Source: Niabella ginsenosidivorans
Lineage (GTDB): Bacteria > Bacteroidota > Bacteroidia > Chitinophagales > Chitinophagaceae
Direction of reading: 5' to 3'
DNA length: 64,000 nt
NCBI RefSeq assembly: GCF_001654455.1
Contig: NZ_CP015772.1
Span: 806,001 to 870,000, forward strand
The notes beneath the pieces are model-generated. The model worked only from the letters and a program-made list of their open reading frames with translations, did no database searches and was not told the DNA's origin. Made by a program: the position numbers and the translations under genes. Shown here in pieces: positions 53,701 through 62,501 of the stretch; position 1 is the stretch's first letter; each line of letters begins with the position of its first letter.

Positions 53701-55675
53701 TTATAGTGGCATTCCCCAGGAAGTTATCAATGGTTTTACCTGTAAAATGCGCATTGATCTTACCGGTAAGTACCACGCTGTCCTGTAAAAAGTTCATAGC
53801 CTTGAAATCGATCTTCCGGATGTCAGAAACAAAATTAAATACGGGCGCCTCCGGTTTGCTGAAATCAACGAGGCCGTTAAGGTCAAGATCCGCATTGGGA
53901 TCATTGATGACGAGCTTCCCATTAAATACCTTTTTGTTCAGCTCTCCGTCTACCGTTACATTGTTATAGCGGTATTGATTATAATCAATATACCGGATGG
54001 CAGCAGATAATGCAACGGCCCCGCTTTGAGGGTCAAACCCTGCGCCTTTTAATTTTGCACTAAAGCTGACGTTGCCCAGTTTCTCATCCTTTAACAGGGG
54101 GCCAAGGTTAAAGTTACCGGTGGCAACGGTACCGGAGTATACCGGGTTGCCGCCCCGCGGTATTTTCATGTTGACGTCCGTTGTAACAGTGCCAAGCCCT
54201 GTGGTAAGGGTGCCATAGGTTACAAAGTCCCTGATGAACCCTGTATAGTTGCCCACAAAATTCAGGTACTGCAATTTGGAAAGATCCGGGATGTCTATTT
54301 TGGTAAGCGCCGGTGCAAAAGCTATGGCATCAGCATAAGTGGTTTTAAAGTGATTCGCCTTTATATCCATAAAGGTTTCGTCAATATCCGGAAGCCCGGT
54401 TAAGGAAGCATCTCCCGAAAAATAAGTGTTATTGCCCGCCTGTATTTCCAGTTGTTTGGCTACTAATGAAGCTACCGGCCCTTTAATATCACCGCTTAAG
54501 ATAATCTGTTTCTTCCAGGTGCGCATAGCTGGTGCAAAATAGGCAATATCGTCACTGTTTATTTCTGCTTTTGCAAAATGGGCCTGCATGGTCACATTGG
54601 TAATATAATCATCCATACTGGCAAAGCTGGCAAACCGCATACTGTAATAATCGGTTAAATGGCTGTCGTTGGTGCGCAGGTCAAGGTGGTTAAAGGTCAT
54701 TTCCTTTGGAGTAACCTTTACACCGGCTGCCAGCTTTTTTACTTCAAAGCCGCTTTTCTCTTTTGTGCTTAAGGTCATATTGGTGGTAATGGTATCCATC
54801 CACCAGCGTACCTGTTTAAAATCTGCATTGATCTTTGCAAACTCAATATGTCTTCCGTCAAAAGTGTTTTTGTCCAGTGTATCTGCCGGGTGGGCATCAT
54901 TATCCGTTTTAAATGTCCCGTTCCGGATGCTGGCGCTTCCAGCCAGGAACTCCCATTTGCCGGCATTCCACTCCAGTTCAGCCGTATCCTTAGCAGAAGC
55001 CGCAGCGGGATGTTTGGGCGCGGCTTCCTGGTCTCCGGTTTCCGGTCGCCTGCCCTTATAATTCCGGATGGCAAAATAGGGCTGGTTAATAGTAAGCGTA
55101 TTGATGTTGATGACCTTTTTTGCAAAGTCGATGTTTTTCGGATCCACTCTTAATGAGGCCAGTGCTGCCGTCATGTCCTGTCCTTTCCATCCGTCTTTTT
55201 GAATAAAGCGTATGTTTTCCAGGTCTACCTTCCGGAAAGCGATGTTAATAGTTCCTTTCTTCTTTGGCTTTGAACTTGCAGGGGCGCTGAAATAGTCCAG
55301 CAAAAACTGGTGCCGCCAAATGGAGTCACTTCGCTGCAATTGAATATAAGCGTCTTTAAGCCCGATGTATTTCAGCTCAATATCTTTTTTTACAAAAAAC
55401 CAATCTGTAATATTAACGGTAACAGCGCCGGCACTTAGAATGGTGTCCTTTTGCCGGTCCAGCACCAATACGTCTTCCAGGTGCATCTTATTGAACAGGG
55501 AAAAATCTACATGCCGGATCGCTATCTGGGTTTGCAGTTCTTTGGATAACCGCTTGGTCACTTTATGAATTAACCAGTTCTGAACACCGGGTACCTGTAT
55601 GGTCAGCCAAAGTAAAATGACCAGTCCCAGAATGGACCCAAGGGTGATGAACGATATCTTTCTTAGTTTCTTCAG
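50705..55675 (-). CDS. tamB: TamB-like translocation/assembly module protein (DUF490), very large
   Basis: Predicted inner-membrane-anchored, periplasm-spanning protein of the TamB/AsmA group, about 1650 residues. Such proteins form a long beta groove thought to carry lipids, or assist outer-membrane protein assembly. Most of the chain is repeating beta strands (VRWWMDTITTNMTLSTKEK, GKIDFDL-type elements), and the C-terminus is the conserved TamB domain (INIEAQYKAERVSF, ITQLTGHLFKPEFKFQLELD, EVTRQVTYLIVFNSFAP, VSVVFSGSVYN). The only standard start in frame is GTG at 55561, but the signal anchor (LRKISFITLGSILGLVILLW, then LTIQVPGVQNWLIHK) is encoded upstream of it without ATG, GTG or TTG. I therefore place the start at CTG 55675; the exact start is uncertain. 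The C-terminal tail is proline- and lysine-rich. Confidence 0.85.
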   Translation of the reverse strand: MKKLRKISFITLGSILGLVILLWLTIQVPGVQNWLIHKVTKRLSKELQTQIAIRHVDFSLFNKMHLEDVLVLDRQKDTILSAGAVTVNITDWFFVKKDIELKYIGLKDAYIQLQRSDSIWRHQFLLDYFSAPASSKPKKKGTINIAFRKVDLENIRFIQKDGWKGQDMTAALASLRVDPKNIDFAKKVININTLTINQPYFAIRNYKGRRPETGDQEAAPKHPAAASAKDTAELEWNAGKWEFLAGSASIRNGTFKTDNDAHPADTLDKNTFDGRHIEFAKINADFKQVRWWMDTITTNMTLSTKEKSGFEVKKLAAGVKVTPKEMTFNHLDLRTNDSHLTDYYSMRFASFASMDDYITNVTMQAHFAKAEINSDDIAYFAPAMRTWKKQIILSGDIKGPVASLVAKQLEIQAGNNTYFSGDASLTGLPDIDETFMDIKANHFKTTYADAIAFAPALTKIDIPDLSKLQYLNFVGNYTGFIRDFVTYGTLTTGLGTVTTDVNMKIPRGGNPVYSGTVATGNFNLGPLLKDEKLGNVSFSAKLKGAGFDPQSGAVALSAAIRYIDYNQYRYNNVTVDGELNKKVFNGKLVINDPNADLDLNGLVDFSKPEAPVFNFVSDIRKIDFKAMNFLQDSVVLTGKINAHFTGKTIDNFLGNATITDATLVRNQAPLSFDSLAINSAIEGDRKRLTLASNEFSANISGTFNLRDLPNSVVSFLNRYYPAYIKPPTRQVQEQAFSFEIQTQNFDSFIPIIDSSLGGFNNAHIRGSINTYTNSLTLDAEVPFFSYDRFQFNDVTVTGRGNYDSLSLVGRTTNIKVGDSLNVPLALFNIAARNDVSRVMIYSGGTGAVDQARLNAVVNTYSNGVKIDFAPSTFILNGKTWNIERNGELEFRKDVPAHGQLVLRESNQEVRIHTLPSDLGSWNDIAVTLKDINLGDLSKYLVPNNRLEGLVSGDFLLENPGRNMKISSDNFMGRAIRLDNDSIGDLSAKVVFDLPTRELTVNGTTLNPQKKDLAYNLHLFLKNEESQANNIISLDATNFDLKYINRFLGFLFSDMTGEITGKFDLKGPFDQLSIVGKGRLHNAGLRVNFTQCFYSIEDNDIELKENEINLDGIVLKDTITKNPVYLMGNITHSGFKNMFFDLNVSTRKPGTSDAANNRPVQVLNTTYNDNKVFYGNVKATGSFALVGPEDNLYMKIDAIASYRDESSFTIASSNSKAGQMPDWLVERKYGEAMSDSIYKKKANNVTYDLDVTANPKVQMKFVMDNLTGDEIKGRGSGTLNVRSGTNEPLNIKGRLDIDEGSYNYTFQSFFKKPFEIKKGGENYISWNGDPLNANINIEAQYKAERVSFAPLAKFQIDQSYASTRENVYVITQLTGHLFKPEFKFQLELDPNSKYKNDFNVTNMLQQIENNQTEVTRQVTYLIVFNSFAPPETGSNFGSTVNEFTYNTISSLSGLFFNEINKKLNNELAKILGSNVSVVFSGSVYNRSILNMPTNNFEINQANVNGAILVPIFKDRFVISLGSSMEVPLASTIQQSVQFLPDVTAEWLLNASGTIRLNLFYRENLDYLTASSTGAAKLKRSGVGISFRKEFNTIGEIFRNARRRALQRRTLQPASVPVPDSTKKPASDTLQNRVEPVTPDDKKKTPLSATPKESTGLN

Positions 55676-55826
55676 GTAAAAAGCTGAATTTTTTGTGTGT
55701 AAAAGTAATTTATTAAGGGAGTACCTGCAAATTTGTAGAGTATCTGGTCATAATTTTATATTTTTAATAAAACATCCCCTGGGAAAACGTTGCAGATATA
55801 ACGTACCTGAGAACTGTATATTCAAA

Positions 55827-58649
55827 ATGGGAAACATGATCAGGCCTTTGTGTTTGATGGCACTCGTCTTTTTGGCGCAAGTTACAAATGCCCAGCAGTT
55901 TGGAGGAAACCCGCCCTCTGTGCATTGGAGGCAGCTTTATTCAGATACGGCGCGCATTATTTACCCGGAAGGACTGGACACGGTGGCGAGCCGCGTAGCT
56001 ACCATTGTGAACAAGATCGCACAAAATAATTATCATGCCCTTGGCAACCAGGTGAAGCGGATTGATATTGTGCTGCAAAACCAACCCATTACCTCTAATG
56101 GTTATGTGGGGCTGGGACCTTTCCGGAGTGAATTTTACCTGATGCCGCCTTCAGATAATTTTGACCAGGGCACCACGCACTGGGCAGACCAGCTGGCGCT
56201 GCATGAATTCCGACATGTGGAGCAATACAATAATTTTAACCATGGGGCAAGTAAAGTAATGCACTGGCTGTTTGGGCAGGATGGTTATGCCGTAGCCATT
56301 AATGCCGCTGTGCCCAACTGGTTTTTTGAAGGAGATGCCGTATACCAGGAAACTTATCTTTCTCCGCAGGGAAGAGGAAGGCTGCCATCTTTTATAAATG
56401 CTTACCCGGCCTTATGGCGTTCCGGAAAAGAGTACAGCTGGATGAAATTGCGCAACGGGTCGCTGAAAGACTATGTGCCCAATCATTATGACCTGGGTTA
56501 TCTTTTGGTCAACTATGGATATACCCGGTATGGAAGCGATTTCTGGAGAAAGGTAACTACAGAAGCGGCAGCTTTTAAAGGATTAATCTATCCTATGCAA
56601 AAAGCAATTAAAAGAAATACCGGTCTCAGCTATTCCCAATTTGTGAATGCCGCTTTTGATGATTATAAAAAACGTTTCGGGATCCGGTCTCAAAAAAACA
56701 TCACCGATTCGCTTGCGGGTAATAATAAAGTAATGCCGGTAAATTATACAACGCTGACCCATTACTATTATCCCCAGCAGATAGATGCCGGCTCAATGGT
56801 CTATTTAAAGACTTCCGCAAAACAGAGGCCGGCGTTTTATTTCCGTGACAGGGTGGGAGAACATTTTGTGCGTTACCGCGACATCAGCAGCGAAACCCAG
56901 TTCAGCTATTCCAACGGGAAGATCGTATATGCAGCGCTGGAAACAGATCCGCGCTGGTCATGGAAAACATACAGCTCCTTACGGGTACTGGATCTGAGAT
57001 CAGGCATACAAAAAAAAGTGACGCGGCATACCCGCTATTTTTCTCCCGATATTTCTGTTGACGGAAAGTTTTTAGTAGCTAATGAGGTTGACCTGCAGGA
57101 ACGGTCTTCTTTGGTATTACTTGACGCGCAAACCGGAAAGCCGCTGAAAACATTTTCACAACCCGGTATTGACTATTTTGCAAATCCGAAGATAAAGAAC
57201 GCACACCAGATAGTAGCGGCAGTTCGCCAGCGGGATGCTGCCACTTATATCGGATTGATCGATCTTGATAAAAAAACGATCGAACAGTTGACACCACCCA
57301 CAGTAAAACCGGTTGGGCAGATCAGCCTTTACGGGGATAAAGTATATTTTATCGGTTCTGCAGGTTTGAAGGATGCTGTTTTCTGTGTGGATCTCCGGTC
57401 GCACCAGATCCAAAAGCTGGCACAGGATGAATTTACCGCCTACTTTATCAATGCAGCGGCCGGAACCCTTAACTGGAGCAGCTTTACCGCAGACGGGTAC
57501 CAGCTGCGCCAAAAGCCATACCGTGATGCGGTGTGGACGAACCTGAGCAGGGAAGATTTTGTAAAAGGTAGTTCCGGCATCATTAATGATTCTGTGCATT
57601 TGTCCGAAAGTCCGGTAAATGCGGCCATGCCTGTATTACCATCCGGGAAATATGCACAGCTGACCGCACCGTTAAATTTTCATAGCTGGCGGCCTAATTA
57701 TGATAACCCCGAATACAGCCTCACGGTTTATGGCAATAATATTTTAAATACGACCCAGACACAGCTCTATTATTTATATAACCGGAATGACCGGAGCAGC
57801 GCCATTGGCGGAAGCTTTACCTATGCAGGATTATACCCGTATATCGGCCTGGGATCGAGGTATACCATTAACCGGCAATTGCATCTTAAAAATGAGATAA
57901 GAAGCTGGAACCAGTGGGATAATTATTTATCGGTATCCGTTCCCTTAAACTGGATCGATGGCAGGCGGTACAACTACCTGAATACAGGCACCAACCTGGG
58001 CTACAGGATTGATTTTAACCGGGGCGCAGGCTATGCGCCTTCCGATCATTTTGGCTACCTGACTCATAGTCTCAGCTTTGGACAGCAGGTACAAAGAGCT
58101 GCACAGGATATTTACCCAAAATGGGGCTACGGCATCAGCCTGCAATATACATATGCCATTAACAAATGGCACAGCAATCAGCTTTACGGGCGCGCTGTTT
58201 TCTATGTTCCGGGCTTCCTGCCCACTCATAATTTTGTTTTTTCATTAACTGCACAACAATCATCTGTAAAGTATCAGCTTTTTTCAAACAGCATCAATTT
58301 TGCCCGCGGCTTTAACGGAATCGATTCAACCCGTATGGGAACGGTTACCATCGACTATCATTTGCCCTTATGGTACCCTGACTGGGGCTTCGGGAACCTG
58401 CTCTATATCCAGCGTGTCAGGGGCGCAGCGTTTTATGATTATACAGGAATAAAAGGGCGCAGCTCCGGCTTTTATACCAGCCTGCAAAGCGCGGGGGCAG
58501 AAGTATACCTGGATACGCAATGGTGGAACCAGCATCCGCTTACATTTGGCCTGCGGGTTGGCCGCCTGCTGACAAAAGACCCGGTTGCTCCGGGCCGTAA
58601 CAGGCTGTTTTATGAATTTATTTTACCGGTAAGTATTATTCCTAAATAA
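55827..58649 (+). CDS. Outer-membrane protein: HExxH peptidase-like domain, beta-propeller-like region and C-terminal barrel
   Basis: A 940-residue secreted protein of three apparent parts. After the signal (IRPLCLMALVFLAQVTNAQ) comes a zinc-peptidase-like domain with LALHEFRHVEQ (HExxH at residues 126-130) and, 39 residues on, NWFFEGDAVYQE, where the glutamate (E169) fits a third ligand of a gluzincin. Residues about 300-620 show repeated TolB-like propeller strands (FSPDISVDGKFLVANEVD, VYFIGSAGLKDAVFCVDL). The rest, to the terminal YEFILPVSIIPK, has amphipathic strands and ends in a lysine, as a barrel might. Similar proteins are usually called hypothetical or TolB-like in Bacteroidota. It is divergent from tamB by about 150 bp. 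A second ATG nine bases later is an alternative start. Confidence 0.75.
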   Translation: MGNMIRPLCLMALVFLAQVTNAQQFGGNPPSVHWRQLYSDTARIIYPEGLDTVASRVATIVNKIAQNNYHALGNQVKRIDIVLQNQPITSNGYVGLGPFRSEFYLMPPSDNFDQGTTHWADQLALHEFRHVEQYNNFNHGASKVMHWLFGQDGYAVAINAAVPNWFFEGDAVYQETYLSPQGRGRLPSFINAYPALWRSGKEYSWMKLRNGSLKDYVPNHYDLGYLLVNYGYTRYGSDFWRKVTTEAAAFKGLIYPMQKAIKRNTGLSYSQFVNAAFDDYKKRFGIRSQKNITDSLAGNNKVMPVNYTTLTHYYYPQQIDAGSMVYLKTSAKQRPAFYFRDRVGEHFVRYRDISSETQFSYSNGKIVYAALETDPRWSWKTYSSLRVLDLRSGIQKKVTRHTRYFSPDISVDGKFLVANEVDLQERSSLVLLDAQTGKPLKTFSQPGIDYFANPKIKNAHQIVAAVRQRDAATYIGLIDLDKKTIEQLTPPTVKPVGQISLYGDKVYFIGSAGLKDAVFCVDLRSHQIQKLAQDEFTAYFINAAAGTLNWSSFTADGYQLRQKPYRDAVWTNLSREDFVKGSSGIINDSVHLSESPVNAAMPVLPSGKYAQLTAPLNFHSWRPNYDNPEYSLTVYGNNILNTTQTQLYYLYNRNDRSSAIGGSFTYAGLYPYIGLGSRYTINRQLHLKNEIRSWNQWDNYLSVSVPLNWIDGRRYNYLNTGTNLGYRIDFNRGAGYAPSDHFGYLTHSLSFGQQVQRAAQDIYPKWGYGISLQYTYAINKWHSNQLYGRAVFYVPGFLPTHNFVFSLTAQQSSVKYQLFSNSINFARGFNGIDSTRMGTVTIDYHLPLWYPDWGFGNLLYIQRVRGAAFYDYTGIKGRSSGFYTSLQSAGAEVYLDTQWWNQHPLTFGLRVGRLLTKDPVAPGRNRLFYEFILPVSIIPK

Positions 58650-58659
58650 AAGGGAGTGT

Positions 58660-59556
58660 TTATTTATATTCCTGTTTTTTTGCTACTTCCAGTAATGTAC
58701 GGATTCCCGGATTCCGGTTTTTTAAATTCCAGATCAGCGATAGTTGGCTGCGTTGCGGAATTTTGTTGAGCTCAATAAAATTTACAGGTATGGAATAGCC
58801 TTGTTTTAATGAGGTGGGAACAATAGCAATTCCCATACCCTTTTCTACCAGTTTAAAAATAGTCAGTGCATTTACGGTTTTGTGATGAACACGCGGAGTA
58901 AAACCACAATCGCTGAAGATGCTCATCATCAGCTGGTAATATTCATTGCTGTAGTCTCTTGTAAATAAAATAAAGTTTTCCTGCTCCAGCTGCTTCAGCG
59001 ATTTGAAATTACGCGCCTGGATCCGGTGTGTTTTAGGCACCACAAGAGAAAAGGTTTCTTCCGTGATGACGCGCATCGACAATCCCGGGGGTGCTATATG
59101 AGAACGCACAAAACCAAAGTCCAGCTTGTTTTCCAGCAAGTATTCGATCTGCGTTTCATTGGGTAGTTCATTGAGGCTGACCTCAATGGTAGGATATTTT
59201 TTATTCAGCCGGAAAAGTAGATCAGGGATCACTGTTTGTGCTGCAGATCCGATGAAGCCGATCCTTAGTTCTGCAATTTTCCCTTCGCCGATTCTTTTTA
59301 GTTGTAATTGTATATTTTCCAGCTGGTTTAACAGGATCGATACTTCATTCTTTAGAAAATGACCCGCTTCCGTCAGCTCCACAAAACGCTTGCCCCGTTC
59401 AAACAGCTTTGTTCCATAAATGGCTTCCATTTGCCGGATCTGCCGGGTCAGCCCGGGCTGGGAAATATACAGGCGCTCTGCGGCTTTGCGAAAATGCAAT
59501 TCTTCTGCCAGTATGCTAAAATACATTAGGTGCCTCAATTCTATCTGATAACTCAT
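58660..59556 (-). CDS. LysR-family transcriptional regulator, probable regulator of hut genes
   Basis: LysR regulator of 298 residues. The N-terminal winged helix-turn-helix is LRHLMYFSILAEELHFRKAA followed by ERLYISQPGLTRQIRQMEAI; the effector domain begins near residue 90 (AELRIGFIGSAAQTVIPDLL). It is divergent from hutH, and the 115-bp space between holds an inverted repeat and a -7 element. This layout strongly suggests control of the hut operon, in place of the GntR-type HutC seen in proteobacteria. The effector would then be urocanate or histidine, which is inference. Confidence 0.9.
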   Translation of the reverse strand: MSYQIELRHLMYFSILAEELHFRKAAERLYISQPGLTRQIRQMEAIYGTKLFERGKRFVELTEAGHFLKNEVSILLNQLENIQLQLKRIGEGKIAELRIGFIGSAAQTVIPDLLFRLNKKYPTIEVSLNELPNETQIEYLLENKLDFGFVRSHIAPPGLSMRVITEETFSLVVPKTHRIQARNFKSLKQLEQENFILFTRDYSNEYYQLMMSIFSDCGFTPRVHHKTVNALTIFKLVEKGMGIAIVPTSLKQGYSIPVNFIELNKIPQRSQLSLIWNLKNRNPGIRTLLEVAKKQEYK

Positions 59557-59562
59557 AGTTAT

Positions 59563-59593
59563 TAATTATTGATAAAGTTAGTATTAATAATTA
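59563..59593. promoter_or_regulatory. Candidate LysR operator in the hut divergent region
   Basis: Perfect eight-base inverted repeat TAATTATT ... AATAATTA with a 15-base spacer, close to the T-N11-A pattern of LysR boxes. It lies just upstream of the hutH -7 element and a few bases from the regulator's start. Confidence 0.6.
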
Positions 59594-59607
59594 TTAAACA
59601 TCTGTGC

Positions 59608-59615
59608 TAATTTTG
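59608..59615 (+). promoter_or_regulatory. Candidate -7 element of the hut operon
   Basis: TAATTTTG matches TAnnTTTG, 56 bp before the hutH ATG. No good -33 element is seen, which fits an activator-dependent promoter. Confidence 0.5.
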
Positions 59616-59671
59616 AAGGATGGTATATGGCTGTAATGATCGGTGATCATTACCCCTAAACCCGGTAATTT

Positions 59672-61246
59672 ATGAGTAAACAGGTATTCAGGTATGGAGA
59701 AGACTTTTTAAAGGTTTCTGTTGCAATGGCCATTGTAAGCGGCGCAATAAAAGGGATATTGTCTGAAGCAGGGAGGGAGCGGATCCGGAAAAGCGCCGCT
59801 ATAGTAGAACGGGTTGTTACGTCGGGAGAGGTGGTGTATGGTATCAATACAGGATTTGGTCCGCTGTGCACTACTCCTGTAAATGAAGAAGATACAAGAC
59901 AATTACAGGAAAATATCCTGAAGAGCCATGCTGCCGGTGTAGGGCAACCCATTGATCAAAGGCTTTCAAAACTAATGCTGGTGTTAAAGGTTCATTCATT
60001 GGCAAAAGGGTTTTCCGGTATCTGTGAAGCAACCATCGATCGTATCATCTGGCATATAGAGCAGGAGGTGATTCCCGTTGTTCCGGAACAGGGCTCTGTG
60101 GGTGCTTCGGGAGATCTGGCGCCTTTATCGCATTTGTTCCTTCCATTGATCGGTTTGGGAAAAGTATTTTATAAAGATGCGGTAAAACCAGCTGCAGAAG
60201 TGCTCAGGGAGCTGGGTATGGCGCCCCTGCAGTTAGAAGCAAAAGAAGGGCTGGCATTGATCAATGGTACGCAATTTATAGCGGCGCATGCAGTAACCGG
60301 TATTGTTGGGTTTCATAAAGTGCTGACGCAGGCAGACCTGAATGCCGTGCTGATGCTGGAGGGGTTAAGTGCATCCATTAAGCCCTTTTATCCGGAGCTG
60401 CACGCATTACGCCCCTTTAAGGGCAATCAGTTTGTAGCATCAACCATTTATAATCTTTTAAAAGATTCAGCCATTGTACATGCCCATGCCAATTGCTCCA
60501 GGGTACAGGATCCTTATTCCTTGCGTTGTGTTCCGCAGGTTCACGGCGCATCAAGAAATGCCTGGCTGCATTTAAAAGAGCTGGTAGAAACGGAGATCAA
60601 CTCCGTAACAGACAACCCCTTGTTGATAAATGAGCGGCTGACCATCAGCGGAGGCAATTTTCATGGTCAGCCTTTGGCCATGGCCCTGGATTATGCCTGC
60701 CTGGCTGCTGCCGAGATCGGAAATATTGCAGACCGGCGGGTTTATCTTTCACTGGAAGGAGACACTCCGGGAGTTCCCAGGTTATTGCTGCCATCAACAG
60801 GGTTGAATTCCGGGTTTATGATCCTGCAATACACAACCGCTGCACTGGCAAGCGAGAACAAGACCCTGTGCTTTCCTTCAAGTGCAGACAGCATCCCCAC
60901 TTCGCTGGGGCAGGAAGATCATGTAAGCATGGGCTCCATCAGCGGAAGAAAATTATTGCAGGTACTGGGAAACGTGGAAAAGATACAGGCTATTGAGCTG
61001 ATCTGTGCGGCACAGGCACTGGATTTTCATGCTCCTTTAAAGCCTACGCCAATAGTGGAGGCCGTTCACCAGGCAATAAGGAACCAAGTGCCCCATATAG
61101 AAACGGATACCGTGATGACCACTCATTTAGAGGCTGCCATGGAACTGGTGGGCTCAGGCGCATTGATCCATACAGCAAAAAAAACAGCGGAAGAAACGGG
61201 TTTATCTTATATGACGGAACTACAGGAACTTTTTGACCGATATTGA
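59672..61246 (+). CDS. hutH: Histidine ammonia-lyase
   Basis: Converts histidine to urocanate and ammonia, the first step of histidine degradation. The 524-residue product has the MIO-forming Ala-Ser-Gly triad at residues 145-147 in GSVGASGDLAPLSH, with YGINTGFGPL near 57, SGGNFHGQPLAMALDYAC near 328 and QEDHVSMGSISGRKLLQVLG near 415. It matches the family length and pattern, with no sign of the tyrosine-ammonia-lyase substitution I could judge. It is the first gene of the hut operon, with hutI one base after its stop. Confidence 0.96.
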   Translation: MSKQVFRYGEDFLKVSVAMAIVSGAIKGILSEAGRERIRKSAAIVERVVTSGEVVYGINTGFGPLCTTPVNEEDTRQLQENILKSHAAGVGQPIDQRLSKLMLVLKVHSLAKGFSGICEATIDRIIWHIEQEVIPVVPEQGSVGASGDLAPLSHLFLPLIGLGKVFYKDAVKPAAEVLRELGMAPLQLEAKEGLALINGTQFIAAHAVTGIVGFHKVLTQADLNAVLMLEGLSASIKPFYPELHALRPFKGNQFVASTIYNLLKDSAIVHAHANCSRVQDPYSLRCVPQVHGASRNAWLHLKELVETEINSVTDNPLLINERLTISGGNFHGQPLAMALDYACLAAAEIGNIADRRVYLSLEGDTPGVPRLLLPSTGLNSGFMILQYTTAALASENKTLCFPSSADSIPTSLGQEDHVSMGSISGRKLLQVLGNVEKIQAIELICAAQALDFHAPLKPTPIVEAVHQAIRNQVPHIETDTVMTTHLEAAMELVGSGALIHTAKKTAEETGLSYMTELQELFDRY

Positions 61247-61247
61247 T

Positions 61248-62495
61248 ATGAATACAAAACAACCGTACAGGCTTTTAGGCCCTTTTAAAGAAATTGTTAC
61301 CATGGAGGGGCTCCCATTAAAGGGCGCATTGAAGGACGAACAATTGCGTGTAATAAAAAACGGTGGTATTCTTTTAAACGGAGATATCATTGAAGCGGTT
61401 GATAGTTTTGAAAAACTGGCGCTGCTTAACAGTGCTGTTGTGGGGCCGGTTGTTAATAGCGTAGTGCTTCCCGGTTTTGTGGACATGCACACCCATATTG
61501 CTTTTGGAGGAAGCAGGGCCAACGATTTTGCATTAAGAAATTCAGGAAGCCATTACCTGGAAATTGCGGAAAAAGGCGGAGGCATCTGGAGCACGGTGGA
61601 AGCTACCCGGGAGCTTTCTCTCTTACAGCTGGCGGCAGTAACTGCCCAAAGAGCTGCTGAACTATTGCAGCAGGGTATTACAACCATTGAAGTAAAAAGC
61701 GGCTATGGGTTAAATGTGGAACAGGAATTAAAAACCCTGCGGGCGATCAGGGACGCGCAGCAGCTTGCAAAGGCAGACCTGGTGGCCACCTGCCTGGCTG
61801 CGCATATTTTACCAAAGGATTTTAACGGATCGCACCAGGCATACCTGCAATGGATTATCCATGAATTATTACCGCTGATCCGGGAGGAACAGTTAGCAAC
61901 GCGGGTGGATGCATTTGTAGAAAAAGGGGCATTTGCTGCGGAGGATATCCTGCCCTACTACCAAAAGGCAAAAGCAATGGGGTTTGATATTACGGTGCAT
62001 GCCGACCAGTTCACCCCTTCCGGAAGCGCTGTTGCAGCGCAGGCAGGAGCATTAAGCGCAGACCACCTGGAAAGCTCCACTCAAAAAGAAATAGACCGGT
62101 TAGCAAAGTCTGGTGTAATTGCAACGGCTTTGCCGGGTGCCTCAATGGGCCTTGGGTGCGCATTTGCACCGGCACGCAAGCTGCTGGATGCGGGCAATGC
62201 AGTTACCATTGCTACAGACTGGAATCCCGGTTCTGCACCGATGGGGTGTTTGATGACGCAGGCTTCCGTACTGGCCTGTTATGAACGGTTGACAAATGCT
62301 GAAGTGCTGGCGGCTATTACTTTTCGCGCAGCAGCAGGTCTGGGATTAAAAGACAGAGGTATCCTTGCAAGAGGCTACCTAGCGGATTTTGTGATTTATG
62401 CAACGGATAGCTATAAAGAAATTACTTACCAACAGGGCCGTTTGCAGCCTTTGGCAGTCTGGAAGAAAGGAGTATCCGTTTATACAGCTAAATAA
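61248..62495 (+). CDS. hutI: Imidazolonepropionase
   Basis: Hydrolyses 4-imidazolone-5-propionate to N-formimino-glutamate, third step of the pathway. The 415-residue amidohydrolase has the metal motif LPGFVDMHTHIAFGGSRAND near residue 85, TIEVKSGYGLN near 150, DITVHADQFTPSGSAVAAQA near 250 and the ATDWNPGSAPMGCLMTQASV segment near 325. The ATG at 61248 starts one base after the hutH stop; an earlier in-frame ATG at 61233 would overlap hutH by 14 bp. hutU starts six bases after its stop. Confidence 0.96.
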   Translation: MNTKQPYRLLGPFKEIVTMEGLPLKGALKDEQLRVIKNGGILLNGDIIEAVDSFEKLALLNSAVVGPVVNSVVLPGFVDMHTHIAFGGSRANDFALRNSGSHYLEIAEKGGGIWSTVEATRELSLLQLAAVTAQRAAELLQQGITTIEVKSGYGLNVEQELKTLRAIRDAQQLAKADLVATCLAAHILPKDFNGSHQAYLQWIIHELLPLIREEQLATRVDAFVEKGAFAAEDILPYYQKAKAMGFDITVHADQFTPSGSAVAAQAGALSADHLESSTQKEIDRLAKSGVIATALPGASMGLGCAFAPARKLLDAGNAVTIATDWNPGSAPMGCLMTQASVLACYERLTNAEVLAAITFRAAAGLGLKDRGILARGYLADFVIYATDSYKEITYQQGRLQPLAVWKKGVSVYTAK

Positions 62496-62501
62496 TTTGC
62501 A

